Assembly: GCA_902984215.1 (NCBI GenBank) | Contig: CADWAF010002770.1 | Span: 1-64,000, forward strand | Length of the DNA: 64,000 nucleotides | Direction: 5' to 3' | Origin: Willaertia magna | Lineage: Eukaryota; Heterolobosea; Eutetramitea; Acrasida; Naegleriidae | Shown here: piece after piece, positions 20,410 to 30,588 of the stretch | Layout of the letters: each line of letters starts with the position of its first letter | How positions within the stretch are numbered: position 1 is the stretch's first letter | Translations under genes and position numbers: made by a program | Notes under the pieces: generated by a model | What the model was told of the DNA's origin: nothing | The model's input: only the letters and a program-made list of their open reading frames with translations | The model's database searches: none

Positions 20410-21462
20410 TTATTTATTCTTTTCCTCTGGCAGTAAAGTGGTTGGATTTATATATTCAGGTTTCTTTGTTGTAACCTCAGGTGGTGGTAATGCTTCTCTT
20501 TCATGTTTGTTCCAAACAGTACTGTCAATAAACCTTAATATTTCATTATAATACCAACGAATATTCATAAAGAATAGTTTAGAATCAAAATTATCACTAA
20601 AAGTATTCTTTTTAATCCATTCAATACTTTCTTTTGTATTTTTAATACTTCCAAACAATAAATCCTTGTACACTATTGTCATCTCTATACTTGTTCCATC
20701 ATCTTTGTTAAAATATGTCTTTGGAAGGATAACATTTAATAATGTCAATATTAATAGTAAGCCTACCACACAAATAGAACAATAAATATAAGTAAAGGAA
20801 GTTGAACGATCAAAAGGTTGTTTACCAGGTTCCAGAACAGATTCATTAGGACATAGAGGGTTAAATCTAATTAAAACTGAATGATTTGTTTGATACTTTT
20901 GTTTAAGGCTTTCTAACCAAAGAAAAGGTTCTTCCTGTTCTTTTCTTGTAGTAAATAAAGTAAAATAAGGAACTGTCCAAAATACTCTATCGTTTTTAAA
21001 AATTCTTTTCTTTCCATTTGTTATTTCAATTAATTCTTCTGGGTAAATACTTGAATGCATCGGAGGGATATCTTCTTTGTCACTTTCTTTATCTACAAAT
21101 AATCTTTTAAATCCACTCTCTTTCATTCCATCATGTTTTATATAAAAATTACTAGTTCCTAATTCATATTCATAGGTAATAGATAACCTTTGAATATTAA
21201 AAGATAAAAATTTATATTTTTCAATTTCACTTGATATTATCTTTCCTTTAGCGAAAGGCCATTTACGGGATTGTTCACTCTTTTTTAAAATTATATTCTT
21301 TTGTTTAATGGAAGAATGACAATGTTTTATACATAAAAAAGAAAATAATAAAGAAGAAGATGCTAGTAATGTAGTGAATTGTCTATTCCGATTATTATTG
21401 ATCTTCAAACAAAGGGTAGATGAATATTTCTTCAATAAGCCACCATTTTTAATTGAAAGCAT
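20410..21462 (-). CDS. DUF3592-like membrane protein
   Basis: 350 residues. Two hydrophobic segments are visible, about 30-47 and about 227-250. Between them is a beta-rich region with the DUF3592 signature: a WPFAKGKIISS start, a TYEYEL strand, and a final LIRFNPLCPNESVLEPGKQP block just before the second membrane helix. A C-terminal Pro/Lys tail faces the other side. The function of the family is unknown. The ATG at 21462 sits after AAAA. It is divergent from lysyl-tRNA synthetase. Confidence 0.75.
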   Translation of the reverse strand: MLSIKNGGLLKKYSSTLCLKINNNRNRQFTTLLASSSLLFSFLCIKHCHSSIKQKNIILKKSEQSRKWPFAKGKIISSEIEKYKFLSFNIQRLSITYEYELGTSNFYIKHDGMKESGFKRLFVDKESDKEDIPPMHSSIYPEELIEITNGKKRIFKNDRVFWTVPYFTLFTTRKEQEEPFLWLESLKQKYQTNHSVLIRFNPLCPNESVLEPGKQPFDRSTSFTYIYCSICVVGLLLILTLLNVILPKTYFNKDDGTSIEMTIVYKDLLFGSIKNTKESIEWIKKNTFSDNFDSKLFFMNIRWYYNEILRFIDSTVWNKHEREALPPPEVTTKKPEYINPTTLLPEEKNK

Positions 21463-21703
21463 TTTTAGTGTTAAAAAATAATCGATAAGATGTTTTTAAG
21501 GGAAATGGTACAGCTCTTGATTGTAAGAGTTAGAAATAAGGAGCTTATAATGGCTTTCTCAATTACTACCTTCATTCAAGTAGAAGACTGTTCTGTTTTT
21601 AAAAATCCATTCAGCCAAGACCACAAAGTGCAATTTTGTAATCCGACTCAACCTATTTAATGGACCTAAGTAGCAGGACTCGTTCTCCAAAAAATACCTC
21701 AAC

Positions 21704-23641
21704 ATGGCTGAATTATCATCTGACCAATTATTAAAGGTTTTAACAACTTTAATCAAGACTTTTGAAACTGAACAAGAAAATATTAAAAAGTTAGAAGAAG
21801 CAGAACAAGATAAGAAAGTAACTGAATTAATAACTCAAGTCTTAAATGAAAATAGCGTCACTGTAGATGAAGCAGAATTAATAAATCAAGCTTTAAAGGC
21901 TGGAGAAGTTAATGATGAAATTGCAGAAGCAGTAAAGAAATTAAATGAAGTAAAGCCTCAAAGTAAGAATGCAAAGAAGAAATTAGATAAAAGAATTAGC
22001 GGTATGGATAAGAAGAGAGAAAAGAAGAAGAATAAACCAGCAACATCAACATCTGAAGAAGGAACAATTGATGAAGAAACTTTAGATCCAAGTAGATATT
22101 TTGAAATTAGAAAGAAAACAATTGAAGATTTAGAAAAACAAGGTTTTGATGCATATCCACATAAATTTGAAGTCTCTATTAGTGTTCCAGAATTTATTCA
22201 AAAATTCAAAGACTCTGTCCAACCAGAAGAACGTAAAACTGATGTTGTTGTTTCTATTGCTGGACGTGTTATCGCAAAGAGACCAGCAGGTAAATTAGTT
22301 TTCTATCATATTAGACAAGAAGGAGAAGATCTCCAAGTTATGAGTGGAATCAATGATTACGCAGAAGGAGAAGAAGCATTCAAAAAGATTCACTCAATAA
22401 TACGTCGTGGTGATATTATCGGTATTAATGGTTTCCCAGGTAAGAGTAAGAAGGGAGAATTAAGTATTATGCCAACTAAAGTTACTCTTTTATCTCCATG
22501 TTATCATATGTTACCAAAAGATCACTATGGTTTCAAAGATCAAGAAACTAGATATAGACAACGTTATTTGGATTTAATGATGAATAAGAAATCAAGAGAT
22601 ATCTTTGTTGCACGTACTAAAATTGTTGGTCATTTAAGAAACTTTTTAAATGAAAGAGGTTTCCTTGAAGTTGAAACTCCAATGATGAATATGATTCCTG
22701 GTGGTGCAAATGCTAGACCATTTATTACCCATCACAATGAACTTGATATGCAACTTTATATGCGTATTGCTCCTGAATTATATTTGAAACAATTGATTAT
22801 TGGTGGTTTAGAACGTGTTTATGAAATTGGTAAGAATTTCAGAAATGAAGGTATTGATTTAACACACAACCCTGAATTTACTTCATGTGAATTTTATTGG
22901 GCGTATGCTGATTATAATGATTTAATGAATATTACTGAACAATTTTTAAGTCAATTAGTTTTAATTATTAATGGTCATAATCCAAAGAATTTACCAGAAG
23001 TTGTTCCTGATGAGTGGTACAAGATTAACTTCACAATGCCACATAATCATAAGGATGTAGTTGTAGACTTCAAGCCACCATATAGAAGATTACCAATGAT
23101 TAAGAGTTTAGAAGAAAAGTTAGATATTAAGTTACCAACACAATTAGAAACTGAAGAAACTCGTTTATTCCTAGTTGATTTACTTAAGAAGAAGAAGATT
23201 GATTGCTCACCTCCATTAACTACACCAAGAATGTTAGATAAATTAGTTGGTGAATATTTAGAACCAGAATGTATAAGTCCAACCTTCATTACTGACCATC
23301 CTCAAATTATGTCTCCACTCTCCAAGTGGCATAGAGATAATAAGTTCTTAACTGAAAGATTTGAATTATTTATTATAGGAAAGGAAGTTTGTAACTCATA
23401 TACAGAATTAAATCAACCTTTCATCCAACGTGAGAGATTTGAAGACCAAGTTGCACAAAAGGATGCAGGTGACACTGAAGCTCAATTCATGGACGAAGAT
23501 TTCTGTACTTCCCTTGAATATGGTTTACCACCAACAGGAGGTTGGGGTGTTGGTATTGATAGATTGACAATGATCTTGACAAATAACTACAACATTAAGG
23601 AAGTCATTCTTTTCCCAGCAATGAAACCTGAAGATCTTTAA
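21704..23641 (+). CDS. KARS1: Lysyl-tRNA synthetase, cytosolic class II
   Basis: Charges tRNA-Lys. 645 residues, one exon. An unusual N-terminal helical and Lys/Glu-rich extension (about 1-125) precedes the OB-fold anticodon-binding domain (about 165-275). The class II core follows: motif 2 [20 protein letters not shown] and motif 3 [13 protein letters not shown] beginning at residue 612. The mid-domain [18 protein letters not shown] block is typical for LysRS. The extension is longer than the human one and has an N-terminal segment that looks like a separate helical hairpin, possibly for tRNA or complex binding. The start context is AACATGG. Confidence 0.96.
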   Translation: MAELSSDQLLKVLTTLIKTFETEQENIKKLEEAEQDKKVTELITQVLNENSVTVDEAELINQALKAGEVNDEIAEAVKKLNEVKPQSKNAKKKLDKRISGMDKKREKKKNKPATSTSEEGTIDEETLDPSRYFEIRKKTIEDLEKQGFDAYPHKFEVSISVPEFIQKFKDSVQPEERKTDVVVSIAGRVIAKRPAGKLVFYHIRQEGEDLQVMSGINDYAEGEEAFKKIHSIIRRGDIIGINGFPGKSKKGELSIMPTKVTLLSPCYHMLPKDHYGFKDQETRYRQRYLDLMMNKKSRDIFVARTKIVGHLRNFLNERGFLEVETPMMNMIPGGANARPFITHHNELDMQLYMRIAPELYLKQLIIGGLERVYEIGKNFRNEGIDLTHNPEFTSCEFYWAYADYNDLMNITEQFLSQLVLIINGHNPKNLPEVVPDEWYKINFTMPHNHKDVVVDFKPPYRRLPMIKSLEEKLDIKLPTQLETEETRLFLVDLLKKKKIDCSPPLTTPRMLDKLVGEYLEPECISPTFITDHPQIMSPLSKWHRDNKFLTERFELFIIGKEVCNSYTELNQPFIQRERFEDQVAQKDAGDTEAQFMDEDFCTSLEYGLPPTGGWGVGIDRLTMILTNNYNIKEVILFPAMKPEDL

Positions 23642-23748
23642 ATAAATTATCAATGAGATAATGATTTAATTTTAACTACATTCCTTTATTTTGTAAATTC
23701 AACAATTTAATTTTCATAGCCCAATTTTAAAAAATATTATTAATAAAA

Positions 23749-24249
23749 ATGAGGTTAATAGAAAATGCTAACACTCCGATGAGTGACTTAAAAACACCAA
23801 TTGGTGAAGGTAATTCTCTCTTAAATAACAAGCAAAATTTTACACAAACAAAAAGTAGAAGAATATTACAATTCACTTTACAGGTTTTACAATTTTTAAC
23901 GAAAATATTTTACCAAACAAGTTTACAAAGTGGAAAATTTGCACTAACTTTTATTAAATTGTTTATAAAATCTGTTGCACCAAGTTTAAACTTAGAAATA
24001 AATACAACACCCAGCTTAGAAGAATTCCCAAAACGAATTTCTATTAACACTAAAATGTTTTTAACTTTAGATTGGAACATTCCTTTACTTTTGAGTTTAA
24101 AAACATCCTTACTTAATCATTCTAGTAATAATAATGAAAAACAACAAAGCGACAATCGTTTTTTACTAATGAATAAAAATAATTACTTCACTCATAATTT
24201 TAGTGATGAAAATAGACAATTGAAGAAATTGACAATCGTTGATAACTAA
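23749..24249 (+). CDS. Orphan small protein
   Basis: 166 residues with an AAAA-ATG start. The middle (about 40-80) is helical, hydrophobic and amphipathic rather than clearly transmembrane, and Asn-rich stretches lie near the C-terminus. No motif I recognise. It sits between lysyl-tRNA synthetase and the dehydrogenase on the same strand. It may be a fast-evolving gene; there is only moderate evidence that it is coding. Confidence 0.4.
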   Translation: MRLIENANTPMSDLKTPIGEGNSLLNNKQNFTQTKSRRILQFTLQVLQFLTKIFYQTSLQSGKFALTFIKLFIKSVAPSLNLEINTTPSLEEFPKRISINTKMFLTLDWNIPLLLSLKTSLLNHSSNNNEKQQSDNRFLLMNKNNYFTHNFSDENRQLKKLTIVDN

Positions 24250-24571
24250 ATTATTGTTTTAATATTATATTACAACAGTTCTTAAATTTGAACTTATCCC
24301 AAATAACATTAATACATTCAAACTCATTCGACACTTTCTAATAATTGTAATGCACATAAATTAATAATCCCATTCCTTCAATCCCGATACGGAGAATGTT
24401 AAAATTAAAGGACAATGCCCATAAACAAAATAATTGGTTTCATTCATTGATTAGATCTTTCATTCAAACATGAGCTAAAATTTACAATAAATAGACTGTC
24501 ATCATTTAACTGCGCAAATGGCATAAAGGCTTCCTCTTCGCTAAACAAAAAAAAATCCAACAAAACAAAAA
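24250..24571. other. Intergenic stretch without recognised feature
   Basis: About 320 bases between two same-strand genes. It should hold the 3' UTR of the orphan and the promoter of the dehydrogenase. I see no ORF, tRNA or repeat; an A-run precedes the next ATG. Confidence 0.5.
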
Positions 24572-26158
24572 ATGCAAAAGATCAGTCAAATTCGTAAGAT
24601 CGGCAGCTCATCCAAACGTTTCTTCTCCACTTCATTATTCCAAAAGGATGTTCATCGTGTACCAATGTTAATTAATGGTAAACAAGTTATTTCTAAGAGT
24701 AATGAATGGTTTGAAGTTAAAAATCCAGCAACTAATGAAGTTGTTGGTTTAGTTCCACAATCAACAGATGCTGAAATGAATGAAGCCGTTTTAGGAGCAA
24801 AGGAAGCTTACGGTAAATGGAAGGAAATGTCTGTTCAAAAACGTGTTAGAGTTTTATATAAATTCAGACAATTATTAGAAGATAATTTAGGTGAACTTTC
24901 ACATATGATCACTAAAGAACAAGGTAAAACTTTAAAAGATGCAGAAGGAGATGTTTTTAGAGGAATTGAAGTTGTTGAACAAGCTTGTAACATGGCAGTC
25001 TTACAAATGGGTGATACCACTGAAAATCTTGCAGAACATATTGATATCTACAGTTATAGACAACCATTAGGTGTTACCGCAGGTATTTGTCCATTTAACT
25101 TCCCAGCAATGATTCCTTTATGGATGTTCCCAATGGCAGTCGCTACTGGTAATACAATGGTATTAAAACCTTCTGAAATGGATCCAACCGCTGGAGTTAG
25201 AGTTGCAGAATTATTCTTATCTGTTTTACCAAAAGATATTCCACAAGGTGTAGTAAATGTTATTCACGGAAAGAAACAAACTTGTGACTTTATTTGTGAT
25301 CATCCAGATATTAAAGCAATTAGTTTTGTTGGTGGTAATAAAGCAGGTGAAGCAATCTTTGACAGAGGTACTAAGAATGGTAAAAGAGTTCAAGCAAACT
25401 TGGGTGCAAAGAATCACGCAGTTGTTTTACCAGATGCAAGAAAGAAGGATACTATTGATGCATTATGTGGTGCAGCATTCGGTGCAGCAGGTCAAAGATG
25501 TATGGCTTTAACTACTGCAATCTTAGTTGGTGAAGCAAAAGAATGGATACCAGAAATTATTGCTAAGGCAAAGACTTATAAAGTTAGAAATGGTACTGAT
25601 CCAGAAGCAGATTTAGGTCCATTGATCACTTCTCAAGCAAAGAAGCGTGTTGAAGATTTAATTGCTAGTGCAGGTAAGGAAGGTGCAAAGATTGAATTAG
25701 ATGGTAGAGGAATTGTTGTTCAAGGTTTTGAAAATGGTAACTTTGTTGGTCCAACTATTATTTCTGGAGTTCAAAAGAATCACACTTGTTACAAAGAAGA
25801 AATCTTTGGTCCAGTACTTTTAATCATGCAAGCTGAAACTTTAGATGAAGCAATTCAAATCATTAACTCAAATCCATATGGTAATGGTACTGCTCTTTTC
25901 ACAAGATCAGGTGCAGCAGCACGTAAATTCCAACATGAAATTGATGTTGGTCAAGTTGGTATCAATCTTCCAATTCCTGTTCCAGTTCCATTCTTCTCTT
26001 TCACTGGTTCTCGTGCATCTATTAGAGGTGACTTAAACTTCTATGGTAAGGCTGGTGTTTACTTCTTCACACAAACTAAGACAATCATGTCTAACTGGCG
26101 TGAAGATGCATCAGGTATTTCATTCGGTACTGTTATGCCAACTTATAAGGGTAATTAA
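24572..26158 (+). CDS. ALDH6A1: Methylmalonate-semialdehyde dehydrogenase (acylating), mitochondrial
   Basis: A CoA-dependent aldehyde dehydrogenase of valine, thymine and inositol breakdown that makes propionyl-CoA or acetyl-CoA. 528 residues. The N-terminus is Arg/Lys/Ser-rich and ends [13 protein letters not shown], a good mitochondrial presequence. The catalytic Cys310 lies in [13 protein letters not shown]. The position of the usual general-base Glu is Asn (NLGAKNH), the hallmark of this CoA-acylating branch. The cofactor-binding [13 protein letters not shown] segment is intact. Full length, no intron. Confidence 0.97.
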   Translation: MQKISQIRKIGSSSKRFFSTSLFQKDVHRVPMLINGKQVISKSNEWFEVKNPATNEVVGLVPQSTDAEMNEAVLGAKEAYGKWKEMSVQKRVRVLYKFRQLLEDNLGELSHMITKEQGKTLKDAEGDVFRGIEVVEQACNMAVLQMGDTTENLAEHIDIYSYRQPLGVTAGICPFNFPAMIPLWMFPMAVATGNTMVLKPSEMDPTAGVRVAELFLSVLPKDIPQGVVNVIHGKKQTCDFICDHPDIKAISFVGGNKAGEAIFDRGTKNGKRVQANLGAKNHAVVLPDARKKDTIDALCGAAFGAAGQRCMALTTAILVGEAKEWIPEIIAKAKTYKVRNGTDPEADLGPLITSQAKKRVEDLIASAGKEGAKIELDGRGIVVQGFENGNFVGPTIISGVQKNHTCYKEEIFGPVLLIMQAETLDEAIQIINSNPYGNGTALFTRSGAAARKFQHEIDVGQVGINLPIPVPVPFFSFTGSRASIRGDLNFYGKAGVYFFTQTKTIMSNWREDASGISFGTVMPTYKGN

Positions 26159-26303
26159 ATTATTTAACGATTGTAGACTAGTTCAATTTTGCTAATAAAC
26201 CTGCTATTTATTGTAAAGTTTTTTTTTGATTTTTTTGTAATGGTACGCCTTGAAATTTACATTGTACAGGTGATTTAAAAAAAATATATTGGTATGAATA
26301 ACC

Positions 26304-27521
26304 ATGATGGTATACCTTTCAAAAGATGTTTTAAATGAAGTGGCTTTATATTTAGCGAACCTAAAAGATGTGATCTGTTTAGCACAAACTTGTCACTCTT
26401 TCTATGAAGATTTATTACTAAATAATGAGTTTATTATTAATTATTGTTTTAAACATAACTCTATTAATTCTATAAGCCATATTCCTGTTTATATTGCAAC
26501 ACAAGTAAAGACCTTAATTATTCGTAAAAAAACAGATTCAGAACTTAATTTTACAAACTTTACAAATTTAGAAGAATTATTTCTATTATGCGCTGACAGA
26601 AATGCATCTGAATCAATGTTTTATCTAGAGAGCACTTTAAAATGTTTACCACAATTAAAGAAATTAAGTGTAAAGGGCTGGTCAGTGTTTAAAGGTAAAT
26701 GTTTTCTTTATTTAAAAAACTTAAAAGAAGTAGAAATTGTCTCATGTTCAGTAAAAGATAAATATCTAAAACATTTACAAAAATTAGATCGTTTATCAAT
26801 TACTAATTGTAATAACATAACTAAAAATGGAATTGGAAATTTAACAAAATTAAAAGAATTGACAACTGATTGTGTAACAAGTCATGAATTAAAGAAACTT
26901 AAAAATCTAACAACATTAAATGTTAGTTATTTAGATATTAAACATAAAGATTTTTTCCCTAACAGTTTAATTAATTTAAGTATTTGTAATACAAAATATA
27001 TTTTGGACAGTCATTTAAATAACTTAAACAATTTAGAATATTTATCAATACGTAATTGTCCAAAAATTAATGGTGATTGTTTACAAAATTTATTGAATTT
27101 AAAACAATTATTTGTTGTTGGCATTTCGCCTATTAAGAAAGAGAGTTTGCAAAATTTAACTCAACTTGAAGTGTTATCTTTACTTAGTAGTTGTAAAGAT
27201 GATTTTACATTTTTAAGTAATTTAAAAGAATTGAAGTATTTAACAGCAGTACAACCAATAAGTGATAAAGATTTAAAACATTGTACAAAAATAGAAAGCT
27301 TGTTGCTTTTTAATTGTTCAAAATTAAATGGTAGTTTCTTAAATTATTTATTAAATTTAAAAGTATTTAATACAAGTAAGCAAATATTTAATGGATTAAA
27401 ATTAAAACAATTAAAGAAAGATTTTGAAGAAGGCAAGTCTTTTCTTTCCTTAATTGGTGAAGAAGAAAAAGTAGAAGAGAAAAAAGTAATTAAAAAAGTT
27501 AAAAAGAAAAAGCAAATTTAA
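26304..27521 (+). CDS. F-box-like / leucine-rich repeat protein
   Basis: 405 residues. Residues 4-45 (LSKDVLNEVALYLANLKDVICLAQTCHSFYEDLL) match the F-box pattern of alternating Leu plus C-x-x-F/Y, which would bind Skp1. From about 70 to 370 there are about a dozen irregular LRRs with the L-x-x-L-x-I-x-x-C/N spacing of FBXL proteins. A Lys-rich tail follows. I infer a substrate receptor of an SCF ubiquitin ligase. A short upstream ATG at 26294 opens an overlapping out-of-frame ORF ending at 26338. The real start at 26304 has a second in-frame ATG directly after it. Confidence 0.75.
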   Translation: MMVYLSKDVLNEVALYLANLKDVICLAQTCHSFYEDLLLNNEFIINYCFKHNSINSISHIPVYIATQVKTLIIRKKTDSELNFTNFTNLEELFLLCADRNASESMFYLESTLKCLPQLKKLSVKGWSVFKGKCFLYLKNLKEVEIVSCSVKDKYLKHLQKLDRLSITNCNNITKNGIGNLTKLKELTTDCVTSHELKKLKNLTTLNVSYLDIKHKDFFPNSLINLSICNTKYILDSHLNNLNNLEYLSIRNCPKINGDCLQNLLNLKQLFVVGISPIKKESLQNLTQLEVLSLLSSCKDDFTFLSNLKELKYLTAVQPISDKDLKHCTKIESLLLFNCSKLNGSFLNYLLNLKVFNTSKQIFNGLKLKQLKKDFEEGKSFLSLIGEEEKVEEKKVIKKVKKKKQI

Positions 27522-28042
27522 TTTTTATTTTAATTAAATAATGTAAAAAATTATAATTTCAAATCCTTAAAAATTGTAAATTTAATTGTTTAAAATTTTG
27601 TAAATATTCTTCTGAAATTTTTGTTTTACATAACTTTAATTCAACAAAATTTTTAAAATTAAATCGAATTCTTTAAAAAATTAATACACAGCGCTAATAC
27701 ACACGTTGGTTTTAAAAATTGCAATTATGTGTGGTCAAGGAACAGAGATAATTGTAGTCATTTTAGATAAATTGTTTATTTCTTTTAAAAATTAAATTTA
27801 AAATATATTCGTCATTCATTGAATAATTATAATTAAGTTTGCACAAACAATAGTGAAAATAAAGAAATTATTTAATTCTAGAATTAATAAATTCAGCAAT
27901 ATAAAATATCTTTTGATAAATATTCTGTAAAATTTATTATTATTGATCCTTTCCAATATAAATAAATGATTGGGTGACTGTCCCATTTATTTTTAATGTT
28001 TGGGCAAAGAATGTCACAAACTTTACAATAAAATATTATTTA
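27522..28042. other. Convergent intergenic stretch
   Basis: 521 bases between two gene 3' ends, AT-rich. A perfect 16-base palindrome lies at 27872-27887 (TTAATTCTAGAATTAA), and a weak hairpin with GTGAC/GTCAC ends lies at 27974-28017, close to the SDR stop. The sequence just past the SDR stop reads TTGTAAAG on the minus strand, a likely 3' processing signal. I see no gene. Confidence 0.5.
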
Positions 28043-29047
28043 TTAACCACCTACAATTTCACCACCATTAACATGAATTACTTGTCCTGTAATATAAGAA
28101 CTATCCTTAGATGCCAAGAACACATAACAAGTACCACATTCAAAAGGTTGTCCAGCCCTTCCAAGTGGAGTGTTTTTACCAAAGTTTTCAATTTGTTCTG
28201 GACTGAACGTTGATGGAATGAGAGGCGTCCATATTGGACCTGGTGCTACAGCATTAACACGAATTCCCTTGTCAGCCACACTTAATGCTAAAGAACGAGT
28301 GAATGCAGTAATTGCTCCTTTTGTGGCACTATAATCCATTAAAATAGATTTTCCTTTAAAACTAGTCACAGAAGTAGTATTAATAATACTTCCACCTGAA
28401 GGAATATACTTTAAAGCCTCTCTAGCCATGTACATGTAACCAAATATATTTGTTCTAAAAGTATTTTCAATTTGTTCATCAGAAATGTCACTAATATCTT
28501 CTTGAACATATTGGACCGCAGCATTATTAACTAAAATATCTAATTTACCAAGTTCTTTAACTGTATCATCAATTGCTTTTTTACAGAATTCAGAAGATCT
28601 AACATCACCTTTAATTATTTTACATCTTCTTCCTTCTTCTTCAATTAATTTTTTAGTCAACTGCGCATCTTCATCGTTACTAAAATAAACAATTGCAACA
28701 TCACATCCTTCTCTAGCGAATAGAATTGCTGCAGATCTACCAATACCTGAATCACCACCTGTGATAATTGCTACTTTATCAAGTAATTTGTCACTTCCCT
28801 TATAATATTCCTTATCATCATATTGAGGTTCAGGCTTCATTTTGTGTTCTGTTCCAGGTTGACTTTCTTGTTTTGATTCACCTGGAAATTGTTTAGGTTT
28901 CATGTCATGTTGTCCTTTAAGGTCAGTAGTTTGTGTACTCATTGTTAATGATGTGGAGTAATAGAATCTATTGGAAGGTTGTAGTGTTTTTATTAAACTT
29001 CTTTTTAATGTTAAGCGAGAAGAATAATTTAATATTCTTTTTTTCAT
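28043..29047 (-). CDS. Short-chain dehydrogenase/reductase, bacterial YghA/GSP39 type
   Basis: 334 residues. A Rossmann fold with TGGDSGIGRS, an NNAA motif, a catalytic Ser in the TTSVTSF region, YSATK and an ITGQVIHVNGG end are all present. The extra segment before the Rossmann domain (PKQFPGESKQESQPGTEHKMKP-like, Gln/Pro/Lys-rich) is typical of bacterial general-stress oxidoreductases. In front of that is a Ser/Arg/Leu-rich presequence of about 35 residues that looks mitochondrial. The substrate is unknown. I infer an origin from bacteria followed by gain of a targeting signal; a phylogeny would be needed to show it. Confidence 0.88.
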   Translation of the reverse strand: MKKRILNYSSRLTLKRSLIKTLQPSNRFYYSTSLTMSTQTTDLKGQHDMKPKQFPGESKQESQPGTEHKMKPEPQYDDKEYYKGSDKLLDKVAIITGGDSGIGRSAAILFAREGCDVAIVYFSNDEDAQLTKKLIEEEGRRCKIIKGDVRSSEFCKKAIDDTVKELGKLDILVNNAAVQYVQEDISDISDEQIENTFRTNIFGYMYMAREALKYIPSGGSIINTTSVTSFKGKSILMDYSATKGAITAFTRSLALSVADKGIRVNAVAPGPIWTPLIPSTFSPEQIENFGKNTPLGRAGQPFECGTCYVFLASKDSSYITGQVIHVNGGEIVGG

Positions 29048-29233
29048 AATTTGTAATGTACTGCCGGTTGACTAAAATATTTATAGATTTGATATCAAAT
29101 AAAATATAGAATGCTATTTAAAATATTTTACAATTTAAAGTTAAAATATAAATTAAGTATATTCACTTTTTTTCAATTATAATTAAGTAAATAAAAGTAT
29201 TTACTATAAATAGTAATTAGCGATATACTTTAA

Positions 29234-30121
29234 TTATTTTAATACAATTTCAATATCAGTCAACTTAAAATCTTCCAATATTCTCATTCTCAATTTTTCT
29301 TTCAATAAATTATTGAATTTCTTTCCATGATCAAATAATAAATATCTTATCATTGTATTTGTTAAATCTTTAGAATATTTACTTGGTGAATCTTCCAAAG
29401 CATACCAATGATTAAATAACACTCGATGTTCTTTGTGAACTAAAATGGCACAACGTAAAGCACTAGATGTAAAGTTAGTGGCGAAACAAATCCAATCTTC
29501 AGGTTTACTTAATGTAGTTAAAGGTATTCCAGTACAGAAATCTCCCATTGGTGCAATTTTTGTTGGAAGATTAGTTTTGTTGACTTCTTCAGGTTTTACA
29601 GTTTCAAAATGATTTTTAATTTCATTTCCATATTCTTCTAAAAATTGATTTAAATAGAAACTATTAGTTAATTCTAATTGTTGTAACAATATTTTGTAAT
29701 TCATTTGAAAAGTAGAACTATATCCCCAATCAACATAACCATGATTATTTAAATAACACAACTCTTTAGTTAATGGTTCCTTTGTAGATATTCCTCTAAA
29801 AAATACACATGCCAATTTATTTGTGTCAATTAAATCTTTAATGTAGTGAACTACTGCAGCGGAAAGAGGTGAATAATTTGGGGGAACTAATAAAAGTTGA
29901 CATTGCGAAAGAATTCCACAATTTTCATTATCTGTTTTGTTAGCTGAGATTTCTTGAATGTTTTTGTTTACATAGCCACAACACAAAAAGAATGTTTTAA
30001 TTTTTTTCCAAAAAGAATCCTTATGTTTTAAAATACAAGCATTCACAAGGCTGCTTTTTGCCGGCATTTTTTCCATTTCCAAACAGTAACTCCCACTTTT
30101 CAAAAACACAACAAAAACCAT
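29234..30121 (-). CDS. Orphan protein of 295 residues
   Basis: The first in-frame ATG is at 30121 (AAAAA-ATG); the frame stays open upstream but with no earlier ATG. I do not recognise it. It begins hydrophobic (MVFVVFLKSG) and has a Cys-rich patch (FFLCCGY). After that comes a well-ordered mixed alpha/beta sequence with few homopolymers and several conserved-looking Trp, Gly and Pro, which suggests a folded domain. No signal peptide beyond the short hydrophobic start. It sits next to tRNA-Val, divergent from the coiled-coil gene. Confidence 0.6.
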   Translation of the reverse strand: MVFVVFLKSGSYCLEMEKMPAKSSLVNACILKHKDSFWKKIKTFFLCCGYVNKNIQEISANKTDNENCGILSQCQLLLVPPNYSPLSAAVVHYIKDLIDTNKLACVFFRGISTKEPLTKELCYLNNHGYVDWGYSSTFQMNYKILLQQLELTNSFYLNQFLEEYGNEIKNHFETVKPEEVNKTNLPTKIAPMGDFCTGIPLTTLSKPEDWICFATNFTSSALRCAILVHKEHRVLFNHWYALEDSPSKYSKDLTNTMIRYLLFDHGKKFNNLLKEKLRMRILEDFKLTDIEIVLK

Positions 30122-30187
30122 TTTTTCACACACAAACTTCCCTTTACATGAAAACCAACATCAGATAGATTATGTTATAAACTACAA

Positions 30188-30260
30188 GCAGCATTAGATC
30201 AGTTGGTTAGATCGTCAGCTTTACACGCTGAAGGTCACGTGTTCGAGCCACGTATGCTGT
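30188..30260 (+). tRNA. tRNA-Val (anticodon UAC)
   Basis: A 73-nt cloverleaf. The acceptor stem GCAGCAT pairs with ATGCTGT (one G-U at the end). The D arm contains AGTTGGTTA. The anticodon stem TCAGC/GCTGA encloses loop TTTACAC, so the anticodon is TAC, which reads GUA (Val). The T arm ACGTG-TTCGAGC-CACGT carries the B box. A T-run at 30267-30270 can end Pol III transcription. No intron, and CCA is not encoded. Confidence 0.95.
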
Positions 30261-30588
30261 AAAAAATTTTGCTTCGCCAAAGTAATTTGTACTATGTTGT
30301 TTTTCTTGTTTCCATACAATTTCTAGCTGGTAAATCACTATTTGCTTTTGTTTTATTAATTTTGGTTTGGAAACGAAAATTATTAACCAAAATTATTTAG
30401 TTTTGTAAGTCTTGCCTTAATTCCCGAACCTATAAAAACCATTACAACCCAGCAACCTCCAAGCAAGAAAAAAAAATGATGAATGCGAAAATGAGTTCTT
30501 GCCCAATATTTTAGCATTCTTAAAAAAAAAGCCTTGAGAGGTTTGCTTTTTGGAAAATCACCATAACTTTAAAGTACTTTCTATCACC
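30261..30588. other. Upstream region of the coiled-coil gene
   Basis: 328 bases downstream of the tRNA. It holds a perfect 11-bp inverted repeat, TAATTTTGGTT (30357-30367) and AACCAAAATTA (30385-30395), with a 17-base loop, and a TATAAAA at about 30431. I find no ORF I trust. Confidence 0.4.

Noticed and set aside
30550..30588. Upstream TTG-initiated extension of the coiled-coil protein
   Set aside because: Eukaryotic starts are ATG; the first in-frame ATG is 30589. The same reasoning removes non-ATG extensions at 16703, 30133, 48601 and 63038.
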